Shown: piece by piece, positions 9,430 through 17,068 of the stretch | Numbering within the stretch: position 1 is the first letter of the stretch | Layout of the letters: each line of letters begins with the position of its first letter | Assembly (NCBI RefSeq): GCF_017114915.1 | Contig: NZ_JAAUOE010000025.1 | Coordinates: 1 to 63,141 of the forward strand | Length of the DNA: 63,141 bases | Direction: 5' to 3' | DNA from: Pseudomonas frederiksbergensis | Lineage (GTDB): Bacteria; Pseudomonadota; Gammaproteobacteria; Pseudomonadales; Pseudomonadaceae | Position numbers and translations under genes: made by a program | Notes under the pieces: generated by a model | The model's database searches: none | Told to the model about the DNA's origin: nothing | The model's input: the letters and a program-made list of their open reading frames with translations, nothing else

Positions 9430-10203
9430 TCATGGCAAGTCTTCGAGCGGCGGATTGCATCGCGCCCGCTCGCCAATGGTCGGCCCCGTGCGGTCGGGCT
9501 TTTGCGACAGGGGCCAAAGGACAGGCATGAGCAGTTCCGGCAGGGGGAGGTCCAGTGGGCGATTCTTGAGCATGTCGAAGAGGTATCGAGCCGCTTTTCC
9601 CGCCGACCAGTCGAGGTGTCCTTGAGCGTTGTTGCTCAGGGGCGTATCAATAAGTCCTGGGCTGACCACGGTCATTTCGATGTTTTCCGGCGCCACGTCG
9701 ATGCGTAAGGACTCGAATAGATGCCGCAACCCAGCCTTTGAATCGCCATGGGATTCGGCCCGCGGCAGGGGCAACCAGGTCACCGAACTGGCCATGCCCA
9801 CCAGATGCGGCGCAGTGCCCGCCTGTAGCAGGGGCCGGGCGGCTGCGATGCAATAGCTGCTGGCAAGCAGGTTGGTGCGCACGATGTGTTCGATGATTGA
9901 TGAGTCGAACTGATTGGCATCGACGTATTCGCAGGTGCCTGCGTTGAGGATCATGGTGTCCAGAGAGCCCCATTCCTTGGCAATCTGCTCGCCGATTTCG
10001 CGCACCCTTTGGCCGTTGGTCAAGTCCCCCGCGACCACCAGCACCTGTCCGGGGTAACGCTGAGACAGGGCCTTCAATGGCGCCAATGAACGGGAACTGA
10101 CAGCCAAGTGGGCACCGGTTTTCAGTATTTCTTCAGCCAGCGCGGCACCAATGCCGTTGCTGACGCCAGTCAACCAGTATCGCCTTGGAGGTGTACGCCT
10201 CAT
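9430..10203 (-). CDS. Short-chain dehydrogenase/reductase with altered active site
   Basis: A 257-residue classical SDR fold. The cofactor loop is TGVSNGIGAALAEEI near residue 13, the NAG strand motif is LNAGTC, and the catalytic serine is in MASSVT. The expected YxxxK is read here as HGDSK, so the catalytic tyrosine is replaced by histidine while the lysine is kept. The product may be inactive, use different chemistry or have a regulatory role. It lies 97 bases downstream of the photolyase gene on the same strand and may belong to the light-response group. Substrate unknown. Confidence 0.8.
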   Translation of the reverse strand: MRRTPPRRYWLTGVSNGIGAALAEEILKTGAHLAVSSRSLAPLKALSQRYPGQVLVVAGDLTNGQRVREIGEQIAKEWGSLDTMILNAGTCEYVDANQFDSSIIEHIVRTNLLASSYCIAAARPLLQAGTAPHLVGMASSVTWLPLPRAESHGDSKAGLRHLFESLRIDVAPENIEMTVVSPGLIDTPLSNNAQGHLDWSAGKAARYLFDMLKNRPLDLPLPELLMPVLWPLSQKPDRTGPTIGERARCNPPLEDLP

Positions 10204-10300
10204 CCCAATTCCCTTTTTAACCAGATAATTTCCCGGCTCAACACCGTATTTATAGCGCAGTGCGGCGGCATCAAATTAATTCCGGGGATGATAAGCCATG

Positions 10301-11719
10301 TCAGGATGGCAGGTTCTTGAACGCGGCCAGGGCCCGTTCGCGGGAAGTGTTCAGGTTGACGATCGGCGATGGATAATCCGTCACATCGAATAATCCGTCG
10401 CGTCTCGCGGGATTGTGCAGGTCTTTTTTGTTCATTCCATTGATCTGCGGCAACCAATGTTTGATGAAAATACCTTCGGCATCGAATTTTTCCGATTGAC
10501 TCAGTGGGTTGAAGATCCGGAAGTAGGGTGCCGAATCGGTTCCGGTGGACGAACTCCACTGCCAGCCACCGTTGTTCGCCGCCAGGTCGCCATCAATCAG
10601 ATGCCGCATGAAGAAACGCTCGCCTTCACGCCAGTCGATCAGCAGGTTTTTGGTCAGGAACATTGCCACGACCATGCGCAAGCGGTTGTGCATCCAGCCG
10701 GTTTCCAGCAATTGGCGCATGGCGGCATCAATGATCGGCAGGCCGGTACGGCCTTGTTGCCAGGCCTTGAGGTCTTCCGGGGCGTCACGCCAGGCGAGGG
10801 CTTCGGTTTCCGGGCGAAAGGCCCGGTGCCGGGAGACCCGTGGGTAGCCCACCAGAATGTGTTTGTAGAATTCGCGCCACAGCAACTCATTGATCCAGGT
10901 GATGGCACCGACCTTGCCGCTTTCGAACTCCCCCTGATTGCTTTGCAACGCGGCGTGCAGACACTGACGAGGGGAGATGACCCCAGCGGTGAGATAGGCC
11001 GAGAGTTGGCTGGTGCCGGGTTTTGCCGGGAAATCGCGCTCGCTGTGGTAATAGTCGATCTGTGCGTCGGTAAAGGTCTCGAGGCGGCGTCGGGCCTCGG
11101 CTTCGCCGGCCGGCCAGAGAGCACGTAAACTGTCGCTGGGTGTGTCGAAACCCTCGACATGAGAGGGTGGTTCGTCGCTGGCGATACCCAACGGCGCCTG
11201 AATGGCGGGGGCGCTAACCAATCCCGGCAATGAGGCGTGCAAGCGTTCGTAGCAGACCTTGCGGAACTGGCTGAAGACCTGGAAGTAAGTGCCGGTTCTG
11301 GTCAGCACGGTGCCGGGCTTGAACAGCAATTGATCGAGGTAGCTGTAAAAGTCGATGCCCTGGGTTTTCAGGGCTTGGGCTACCGCCGCATCACGACGGG
11401 TTTCATGGATGCCGTATTCCTCGTTGGCGTGTACTGCGTCGATCTTCAATTGCTGGCACAACTCGAGCAGGACCTTGGGGGCCTCATCCCAGCGGGACGC
11501 CTTGCGAATCAGCAGCGGGATGTTCAGGGCGCCCAGCGCATGGCGTAATTCGTTCAGGTTGCGCAGCCAGAAATCCACTTTGCACGGCGCGTCGTCATGC
11601 GCCAGCCATTGCTGCGGACTCAGCAAATACACCGCCACAGTCGGGCCGCAGGCTGCGGCGGCCGAGAGGGCGGTGTTGTCATGTAGACGCAAGTCGCTGC
11701 GCAGCCAGATCAATTGCAT
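10301..11719 (-). CDS. phrB: Deoxyribodipyrimidine photolyase
   Basis: FAD-dependent, light-driven repair of cyclobutane pyrimidine dimers. The 472-residue protein starts MQLIWLRSDLRLHDNTAL (antenna-binding Rossmann domain). It carries the C-terminal FAD domain motifs IDAAMRQLLETGWMHNRLRM and LAANNGGWQWSSSTGTD typical of class I CPD photolyases. I chose ATG 11719 because homologues begin there and the 16 upstream residues are not family-like. It is the last gene of an operon with the DUF523 and MerR genes (34-base gap to merR), so expression is probably light-induced. Confidence 0.94.
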   Translation of the reverse strand: MQLIWLRSDLRLHDNTALSAAAACGPTVAVYLLSPQQWLAHDDAPCKVDFWLRNLNELRHALGALNIPLLIRKASRWDEAPKVLLELCQQLKIDAVHANEEYGIHETRRDAAVAQALKTQGIDFYSYLDQLLFKPGTVLTRTGTYFQVFSQFRKVCYERLHASLPGLVSAPAIQAPLGIASDEPPSHVEGFDTPSDSLRALWPAGEAEARRRLETFTDAQIDYYHSERDFPAKPGTSQLSAYLTAGVISPRQCLHAALQSNQGEFESGKVGAITWINELLWREFYKHILVGYPRVSRHRAFRPETEALAWRDAPEDLKAWQQGRTGLPIIDAAMRQLLETGWMHNRLRMVVAMFLTKNLLIDWREGERFFMRHLIDGDLAANNGGWQWSSSTGTDSAPYFRIFNPLSQSEKFDAEGIFIKHWLPQINGMNKKDLHNPARRDGLFDVTDYPSPIVNLNTSRERALAAFKNLPS

Positions 11720-11753
11720 GGTGGTATCCGCACGATCCATTAAAAAAGCGTCA

Positions 11754-12695
11754 TTAAATGAGCCCACGCTGAATCAGGCCCTGATGGGCCGACAACGGGT
11801 CTTCGGCCAGGGACAAGTCAGCAATGGCGACGGTTTTTGCGGATAACTCGGCGTGGTGAATGCACACCGTTGGTCCGGCAATCATTTTGGGGCAGCTGAC
11901 GCCATTCAAAAGTTTCGTCAGCTGCGCAAGATTCATGGCTTTGCTGGAATACAGCAGTACGCCGCGGGCTTGCAGGTGATCGACCGCCAGCGCAAGTTCA
12001 CCAGCGGGGAGCGGCCAGTCGAAAACTTCCACCGGGCAATCGACGCTGCTGATCAGCCAGGCGGTGAGCCACAGATGAGGCTCCAGTGGCAGGTCCGAGT
12101 GATTGATCAGCAGCAGCGGCGCGGTGCGTAACTGACGATTGTTATGGTAGATCCTCGCGCCGAATTTGCTACGCAACCAGGAATAAACAAACACTCGCTC
12201 CATCTGCGCGCCGAACTGACCTTGCCAGCGTTGTTCCAGTTCCGCCAGCAACGGCATCAACAATCTTTCACACAGGGTGCGTGGCGGATACAGCGCCATC
12301 GCCTGATTCACCGTGTCATCGAGGGTGCGTTCGGCCAGCTGAGTGACCGCTTGCAGCAGTGTCTGACGCAGCACCAGCCAATCGTTCCCGATGGGGTCGG
12401 TAAGCCCCTGAGGCGTGTCGAGCAGTTGTTTGACCTGGCTGACAGCCACGCCGCGATTGAGCCAGGTGAGAATCGTCAGGATCCGTTGAACGTGTTCGGC
12501 ACAGAACAGCCGATGCCCCTTGGGCGTACGCTGGGGCACGATCAGCCCATAGCGCCGTTCCCAGGCGCGCAAGGTGACAGCATTGACCCCGGTCTGCCGG
12601 GCCACTTCACGAATGGGCAGCCAACCAGCGTCCAGGGCCTTCTTGAAGTCGGTGCCCAGGTCTTCGCTGGCGCTGGTGTCCGGTGGGTTTTTCAT
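11754..12695 (-). CDS. MerR-family regulator, LitR/CarH-like without an intact B12 site
   Basis: A 313-residue protein. The N-terminal winged helix-turn-helix (about residues 26-95) contains IREVARQTGVNAVTLRAWERRYGL and a KGHRLF wing. A helical plus Rossmann-like half of the B12-photoreceptor family follows. The cobalamin motif ExHxxG is degraded to LEPHLWL (glycine lost), and the W-x9-EH motif reads WQGQFGAQMERV. This matches the class II LitR type described in P. putida, thought to receive light information from a LOV protein instead of cobalamin. The ATG overlaps the stop of the DUF523 gene by one base. It probably represses this cluster in the dark. Confidence 0.85.
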   Translation of the reverse strand: MKNPPDTSASEDLGTDFKKALDAGWLPIREVARQTGVNAVTLRAWERRYGLIVPQRTPKGHRLFCAEHVQRILTILTWLNRGVAVSQVKQLLDTPQGLTDPIGNDWLVLRQTLLQAVTQLAERTLDDTVNQAMALYPPRTLCERLLMPLLAELEQRWQGQFGAQMERVFVYSWLRSKFGARIYHNNRQLRTAPLLLINHSDLPLEPHLWLTAWLISSVDCPVEVFDWPLPAGELALAVDHLQARGVLLYSSKAMNLAQLTKLLNGVSCPKMIAGPTVCIHHAELSAKTVAIADLSLAEDPLSAHQGLIQRGLI

Positions 12696-13654
12696 TAAAT
12701 TGTGTTTCGCAGGCTGAGGTTTTCCGGATGCGGTTGCAGGTAAACCTGTTGCGCAATGTAGGGATCCGGGTGTTGGCGAAAGTAGTGTTTGAGCAGCGTC
12801 AATGGCACCACCAGCGGCACGATGCCCTGGCGATACTGGCCGATGACGTGCTGCACTTCTTGTTTGTCTTCAGGGCTGATGACTTGTTTGAGATAGCCGC
12901 TGAGGTGCTGCAGCACGTTGGTGTGGGTGCGGCGTGTGGCGCATTTTTTCAGCGCCGCCATCAGCTCGCTGAAATAGCGCGGGCCGAGCACTTCGAGAGC
13001 GGACTGGCCCATATTGCCCAGCAAGTTGCCCAGGGTTTTGTATTGCACCGGGTTGTGGGCCATCAACAGGTATTTGTAGCGCGAGTGAAAGTCAGTGAGG
13101 TTGCGCCGGGTCAGGCCTGTGTGCAGCAACTGCTGCCAGGCGCTGTAGGCGAACACGCGGGTGAGGAAGTTTTCCCGCAGCACCGGGTCGTTGAGGCGGC
13201 CGTCTTCTTCCACCGGTAGATCAGGATGCAACGCACAGAAGGCTTGGGCGTAGATGCCACGGCTACCGCCGTCCATCGGCACGCCATTGGCGTGGTAGAC
13301 CTTGACCCGTTCCAGCCCGCACGAAGGGGATTTCTGCATGAAGATATAGCCGCAGATGTCGCCCAACTCCATCGCCATTTTTTGACCGTACTCGGCCAGC
13401 GGTCGGGTGACGTTGATCTCAGGGGTGATCGTGCCGACAGCCTCCGGGTGTTCGGGGTTGCCGACCAGGCGGATCGGTTCGCGAGGGATACCCAGGCCAA
13501 TGGCGACTTCCGGGCACACCGGGACGAAATCGAAATAATCAGTGAGGGTAAGGCTGCACAGCCGCGATGCTTTGTGCCCACCGTTGTAGCGCACTTCGGC
13601 TCCCATCAGGCAGGCGCTGATGGCGATTTTGGGTTTCATGGCTGTGGGGGGCAT
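12695..13654 (-). CDS. DUF523/DUF1722 (YbgA-type) protein
   Basis: A 319-residue two-domain protein. The N-terminal DUF523 carries KIAISACLMGAEVRYNGGHK and the cysteine motif KSPSCGLERVKVY. The C-terminal DUF1722 (YbgA-like) region includes YKYLLMAHNPVQYKTLG. Biochemical function is unknown, but the family is repeatedly linked to photolyase genes. ATG 13654 has GAGG nine bases upstream; ATG 13639 is a possible alternative. It is the first gene of the operon with merR and phrB and sits behind two inverted-repeat operators. Confidence 0.85.
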   Translation of the reverse strand: MPPTAMKPKIAISACLMGAEVRYNGGHKASRLCSLTLTDYFDFVPVCPEVAIGLGIPREPIRLVGNPEHPEAVGTITPEINVTRPLAEYGQKMAMELGDICGYIFMQKSPSCGLERVKVYHANGVPMDGGSRGIYAQAFCALHPDLPVEEDGRLNDPVLRENFLTRVFAYSAWQQLLHTGLTRRNLTDFHSRYKYLLMAHNPVQYKTLGNLLGNMGQSALEVLGPRYFSELMAALKKCATRRTHTNVLQHLSGYLKQVISPEDKQEVQHVIGQYRQGIVPLVVPLTLLKHYFRQHPDPYIAQQVYLQPHPENLSLRNTI

Positions 13655-13676
13655 CGGAGCGCCTCGAATCCAGACC

Positions 13677-13700
13677 TGTACAGATTATTAGATCTGTACA
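13677..13700. promoter_or_regulatory. Operator-like inverted repeat 1 (7-10-7)
   Basis: TGTACAG, ten bases, CTGTACA: a perfect 7-base inverted repeat, extended inward to ATCTGTACA arms. It lies just downstream of the predicted start of transcription of the DUF523-merR-phrB operon, in a position suited to repression. It has the same geometry as the sites at 13727 and 14843. Confidence 0.7.
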
Positions 13701-13710
13701 ACATGACTTC

Positions 13711-13738
13711 ATCATAGATTCAAAGGTATACAAGTCAA
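13711..13738 (-). promoter_or_regulatory. Predicted promoter of the DUF523-merR-phrB operon
   Basis: On the minus strand, TTGACT (13733-13738) and TATGAT (13711-13716) are separated by 16 bases, which fits a sigma-70 promoter. The -35 hexamer is embedded in operator 2, and operator 1 begins a few bases beyond the expected transcription start. The promoter is therefore flanked by paired operators. Confidence 0.6.
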
Positions 13739-13750
13739 TTTTTTTGTATA
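13727..13750. promoter_or_regulatory. Operator-like inverted repeat 2 (7-10-7)
   Basis: TATACAA, ten bases, TTGTATA: a perfect 7-base inverted repeat overlapping the predicted -35 box. Its centre is 50 bases from that of operator 1. The shared pattern is T[A/G]TACA[A/G]-N10-[C/T]TGTA[C/T]A. Likely bound by the MerR/LitR protein encoded in the operon. Confidence 0.7.
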
Positions 13751-13808
13751 AGTTTTTGCGGGGCTGCTGCCCATGTCGACAGCAGCGACGGGCTGGACTT
13801 GATTCGAT

Positions 13809-14795
13809 TCACTGCAGGTGTTCATGCAGCCTGCGGGCTGCTTCCTGACCACTGAGCCAGGCACCTTCGACGCGGCCGGACAGGCACCAGTCGCCGCATA
13901 CATATAGGCCCAGATCAGCATCGGCCAGGACACCCCATTCATGGCTGCTGGCCGGTCGGGCATATAGCCAGCGGTGAGCGAGGCTGAAAGTCGGAGCAGG
14001 CATGGCGTCGTGCAGCAGTTCGGCAAAGGCACCGTGCAATTGCTCGATCACCGCTTCCTTGGGCAAGTCGATATGCTGCCGGCTCCAGGCACTGGTGGCG
14101 TGCAGCACCCAAGTGTCGAGGGTGGTGTCGCGTCCCGGTTTGCTGCGGTTGCGCGCCAGCCAGTCGAGGGGGCTGTCCTGCACGAAGCAGCCTTCAATAG
14201 GGGTTTCCAGTGGCGTGTCGAAAGCCAGGGCGACGGCCCAGGTCGGCTCCATTTTTACCCCGGCTGCGGCTCCGGCCAGCTTCGGCGCGGCCGCCAGCAG
14301 CGCGGTCGCCTGAGGGGCGGGCGTGGCAATGACGACATGACTGAATGGGCCGTGGGTGAAGCCCTCGGCGTCTTGCAGGTGCCAATGTTCTTCACCGCGA
14401 TAGACCTCGGTGATGCGGCAGGCGAAATGCACTTCCAGATCACCGAGCAGGCCGCGCGTGATCGCGCTCATGCGTGGTGTGCCGACCCAGCGTGTCTGTT
14501 CGTCCGGCGAAGGTCTGAGCTGGCCGCCGTGAAAGGTATAAAGCTGCGGCGTCCACACGGCGACCCAGCCATTGGCTTGCCAGCGCTGGACTTCGGTGAC
14601 AAAGCGGCGGTCGCGGGCAGTGAAATATTGCGCGCCCATGTCCAGGGCACCCGCATCGCTGCGCTTGCTCGACATGCGTCCGCCACTGCCGCGGCTTTTA
14701 TCGAAAAGTTGAACGACATGCCCGGCCTCCGTCAGGGCCTGGGCGGCTGAGAGTCCGGCGATGCCGGTGCCGATGATTGCGATAGGTACAGTCAT
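13809..14795 (-). CDS. FAD/NAD(P)-dependent oxidoreductase (amine-oxidase/renalase-like)
   Basis: A 328-residue flavoprotein. The dinucleotide-binding motif IAIIGTGIAGLSAAQALTEAG starts at residue 4, then come the second FAD motif SRGSGGRMSSKR near residue 40 and a C-terminal FAD contact in YVCGDWCLSGRVEGAWLSG. The family resembles renalase-type oxidases; the substrate is unknown. ATG 14795 is chosen because the longer frame adds a non-conserved 18-residue tail. It has its own operator-bearing promoter and diverges from the TIGR01777 gene. It probably belongs to the light response. Confidence 0.85.
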   Translation of the reverse strand: MTVPIAIIGTGIAGLSAAQALTEAGHVVQLFDKSRGSGGRMSSKRSDAGALDMGAQYFTARDRRFVTEVQRWQANGWVAVWTPQLYTFHGGQLRPSPDEQTRWVGTPRMSAITRGLLGDLEVHFACRITEVYRGEEHWHLQDAEGFTHGPFSHVVIATPAPQATALLAAAPKLAGAAAGVKMEPTWAVALAFDTPLETPIEGCFVQDSPLDWLARNRSKPGRDTTLDTWVLHATSAWSRQHIDLPKEAVIEQLHGAFAELLHDAMPAPTFSLAHRWLYARPASSHEWGVLADADLGLYVCGDWCLSGRVEGAWLSGQEAARRLHEHLQ

Positions 14796-14842
14796 AGGGG
14801 CCTCGTTTACCTTTCTGTACAGACTACGCCGTGGTTCAAACC

Positions 14843-14866
14843 TGTACAATATTGTTTTTTGGTATA
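14843..14866. promoter_or_regulatory. Operator-like inverted repeat 3 (imperfect 7-10-7)
   Basis: TGTACAA, ten bases, TGGTATA: the same geometry as the operators at 13677 and 13727 with one mismatched pair. It is in the divergent region between the flavoprotein gene (start 14795) and the TIGR01777-hemH pair (start 14992). An extra TGTACAG half-site lies at 14816-14822, giving TGTACAG-N19-CTGTACA with 14842-14848. Confidence 0.55.
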
Positions 14867-14991
14867 ACTTTTAGCGTCCTCGTTCTGACAGCTTGGCCTA
14901 TTGTTAAGCACAGAGCCTGCCCAATACCAAAGATCCCTGCTTATAAAAATAGACTAGTGATCCGGGTAAAACGCCACGCGAGGAAGATGTC

Positions 14992-15894
14992 ATGCACATA
15001 TTGCTGACCGGCGGTACTGGTTTGATAGGACGTCAACTCTGCCGACACTGGTTGAGCCAGGGACATCGCCTGACGGTCTGGAGTCGCACGCCTGCAAAAG
15101 TCGCCAAAGTCTGTGGCACTCAGGTACGTGGAATCGCACGACTTGAGGACCTGGGTCAAGAACCGGTGGATGCCGTTATCAACCTCGCGGGTGCACCGAT
15201 TGCCGATCGGCTCTGGACGCACAAACGCAAGGCGTTATTGTGGAGCAGCCGGATCACCCTGACCGAAACCCTGCTGGCCTGGCTCGAAAGCCGCGAGCAA
15301 AGACCGCAGATATTGATTTCTGGCTCGGCGATCGGTTGGTACGGCGACGGTGGTGAGCGGGAGTTGACTGAAGAATCTCCACCGGTCATCGATGATTTCG
15401 CCAGCCAGTTGTGTGTCGCCTGGGAGGAAACCGCGCAGCGCGCCGAAGCCTTGGGCATTCGCGTGATCCTCATTCGTACCGGGTTGGTACTGTCCGCCGA
15501 GGGCGGCTTTTTGTCGCGGTTGTTGTTGCCGTTCAAACTGGGGCTCGGCGGGCCGATTGGCAACGGTCGGCAGTGGATGTCGTGGATTCATATCGAAGAT
15601 CAAATCGCCCTGATTGATTTTCTTCTGCATCGCAATGGAGCCAGCGGTCCCTATAATGCCTGCGCACCCAAGCCGGTACGCAATCGCGAATTCGCCCAAA
15701 CGTTGGGTAGCGTGTTGCATCGTCCGGCATTCATGCCGATGCCAACCCTCGTGTTGAAGGTGGGCCTGGGCGAATTGTCATTGTTGCTGTTGGGTGGCCA
15801 GAAGGCCATGCCGGCTCGCTTGCTGGAAGCGGGTTTCACTTTCCGGTTCACTGATTTGCGCGCGGCGTTGGACGATCTGTCCAGCCGCCTCTGA
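14992..15894 (+). CDS. TIGR01777-family (YfcH-like) NAD-dependent epimerase/dehydratase
   Basis: A 300-residue extended SDR with TGGTGLIGRQLCRHWLSQGH at the N-terminus and the domain architecture of the TIGR01777 family (Epimerase plus DUF1731 C-terminal region, AMPARLLEAGFTFRF). It retains SGSAIGWYGDGGERE, which contains the active-site tyrosine region. Substrate not established. ATG 14992 is preceded by GAGGAAG. hemH follows after 13 bases, so both are probably on one transcript under the divergent operator region. Confidence 0.88.
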   Translation: MHILLTGGTGLIGRQLCRHWLSQGHRLTVWSRTPAKVAKVCGTQVRGIARLEDLGQEPVDAVINLAGAPIADRLWTHKRKALLWSSRITLTETLLAWLESREQRPQILISGSAIGWYGDGGERELTEESPPVIDDFASQLCVAWEETAQRAEALGIRVILIRTGLVLSAEGGFLSRLLLPFKLGLGGPIGNGRQWMSWIHIEDQIALIDFLLHRNGASGPYNACAPKPVRNREFAQTLGSVLHRPAFMPMPTLVLKVGLGELSLLLLGGQKAMPARLLEAGFTFRFTDLRAALDDLSSRL

Positions 15895-15907
15895 AATAGG
15901 ACGTTGC

Positions 15908-16930
15908 ATGACCGATCACGCGTTGCTTCTGGTCAACCTGGGTTCACCTGCTTCCACCTCGGTGGCGGATGTGCGCAGTTACCTCAATCAATTTCTGATG
16001 GACCCGTATGTGATCGACCTGCCATGGCCGGTGCGGCGTTTGCTGGTGTCGTTGATTCTGATCAAGCGCCCGGAGCAATCGGCCCATGCTTACGCGTCGA
16101 TCTGGTGGGAGGAGGGCTCGCCACTGGTGGTGCTCAGCCAGCGTCTGCAACAGGCCATGATCGCCCAATGGACCCACGGGCCTGTTGAACTGGCGATGCG
16201 CTACGGCGAGCCGTCAATTGAGTCGACACTGGTACGGCTGGCCGCCCAGGGGCACAAGAAAGTGACCCTGGCGCCGCTCTATCCGCAGTTTGCCGACAGC
16301 ACCGTGACCACGGTGATCGAAGAAGCCAAGCGCGTGGTGCGCGATAAAAAGCTCGACGTGGAGTTCTCGGTTCTTCAGCCGTTCTACGATCAGCCGGAAT
16401 ACCTCGATGCACTGGTGGCCAGCGCCAAGCCCTATTTGCAACAGGATTACGATCACCTGCTGCTGAGCTTCCATGGTTTGCCGGAGCGGCATCTTAAGAA
16501 GCTCAATCCAGGTCACAGTTTCGAAGGTGGCGGCGACTGCTGCGCCGGTGCGCCGCCGGAAGTGGTCGCGACCTGTTACCGCGGTCAGTGCCTGCGCACG
16601 GCTGCAGAGTTTGCCAGGCGCGTGGGCATACCGGACGGCAAGTGGTCAGTATCTTTCCAGTCGAGGCTGGGCCGGGCCAAGTGGATCGAACCCTACACCG
16701 AAGCGCGTCTCGATGAGTTGGCCAAAAGTGGTGTGAAAAAAGTCCTGGTGATGTGCCCGGCGTTCGTCGCCGATTGCATCGAAACCCTCGAAGAGATCGG
16801 TGATCGCGGCAAGGAGCAATTCCGCGAAGCGGGAGGGGAGGAGTTGGTGCTGGTGCCGTGCCTCAACGATGATCCGCAGTGGGCCAAGGCGTTGAACGCG
16901 TTGTGCGAAAGGGCGCCGATAGCTTTGTAA
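15908..16930 (+). CDS. hemH: Ferrochelatase
   Basis: Inserts ferrous iron into protoporphyrin IX, the last step of protoheme synthesis. The 340-residue protein starts LLLVNLGSPAS. It contains the active-site region LLSFHGLPERHLKKL (catalytic His) and a C-terminal SFQSRLGRAKWIEPYT motif followed by VMCPAFVADCIETLEEI. ATG 15908 is chosen because homology starts there. Co-transcription with the TIGR01777 gene ties heme completion to a probable light-regulated promoter. That is sensible because unused protoporphyrin is a photosensitiser. Confidence 0.95.
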   Translation: MTDHALLLVNLGSPASTSVADVRSYLNQFLMDPYVIDLPWPVRRLLVSLILIKRPEQSAHAYASIWWEEGSPLVVLSQRLQQAMIAQWTHGPVELAMRYGEPSIESTLVRLAAQGHKKVTLAPLYPQFADSTVTTVIEEAKRVVRDKKLDVEFSVLQPFYDQPEYLDALVASAKPYLQQDYDHLLLSFHGLPERHLKKLNPGHSFEGGGDCCAGAPPEVVATCYRGQCLRTAAEFARRVGIPDGKWSVSFQSRLGRAKWIEPYTEARLDELAKSGVKKVLVMCPAFVADCIETLEEIGDRGKEQFREAGGEELVLVPCLNDDPQWAKALNALCERAPIAL

Positions 16931-16943
16931 AATTTGAGGGCCA

Positions 16944-17036
16944 TTCGCGAGCAAGCCCGCTCCCACATTTGATCGGTGTCGAACACAAAATCTGTGTTCA
17001 CCGAATATCTCATGTGGGAGCGGGCTTGCTCGCGAA
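16944..17036. repeat. REP palindrome pair (25-base perfect arms)
   Basis: Arms at 16944-16968 and 17012-17036 are exact inverted copies with core GCGAGCAAGCCCGCTCCCAC. The element separates convergent hemH and uraA and fills most of the gap. It probably acts as the transcript-end structure for both. Confidence 0.85.
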
Positions 17037-17068
17037 AGCTATCTCACAAAAAACAAAGAACTCAAGCC

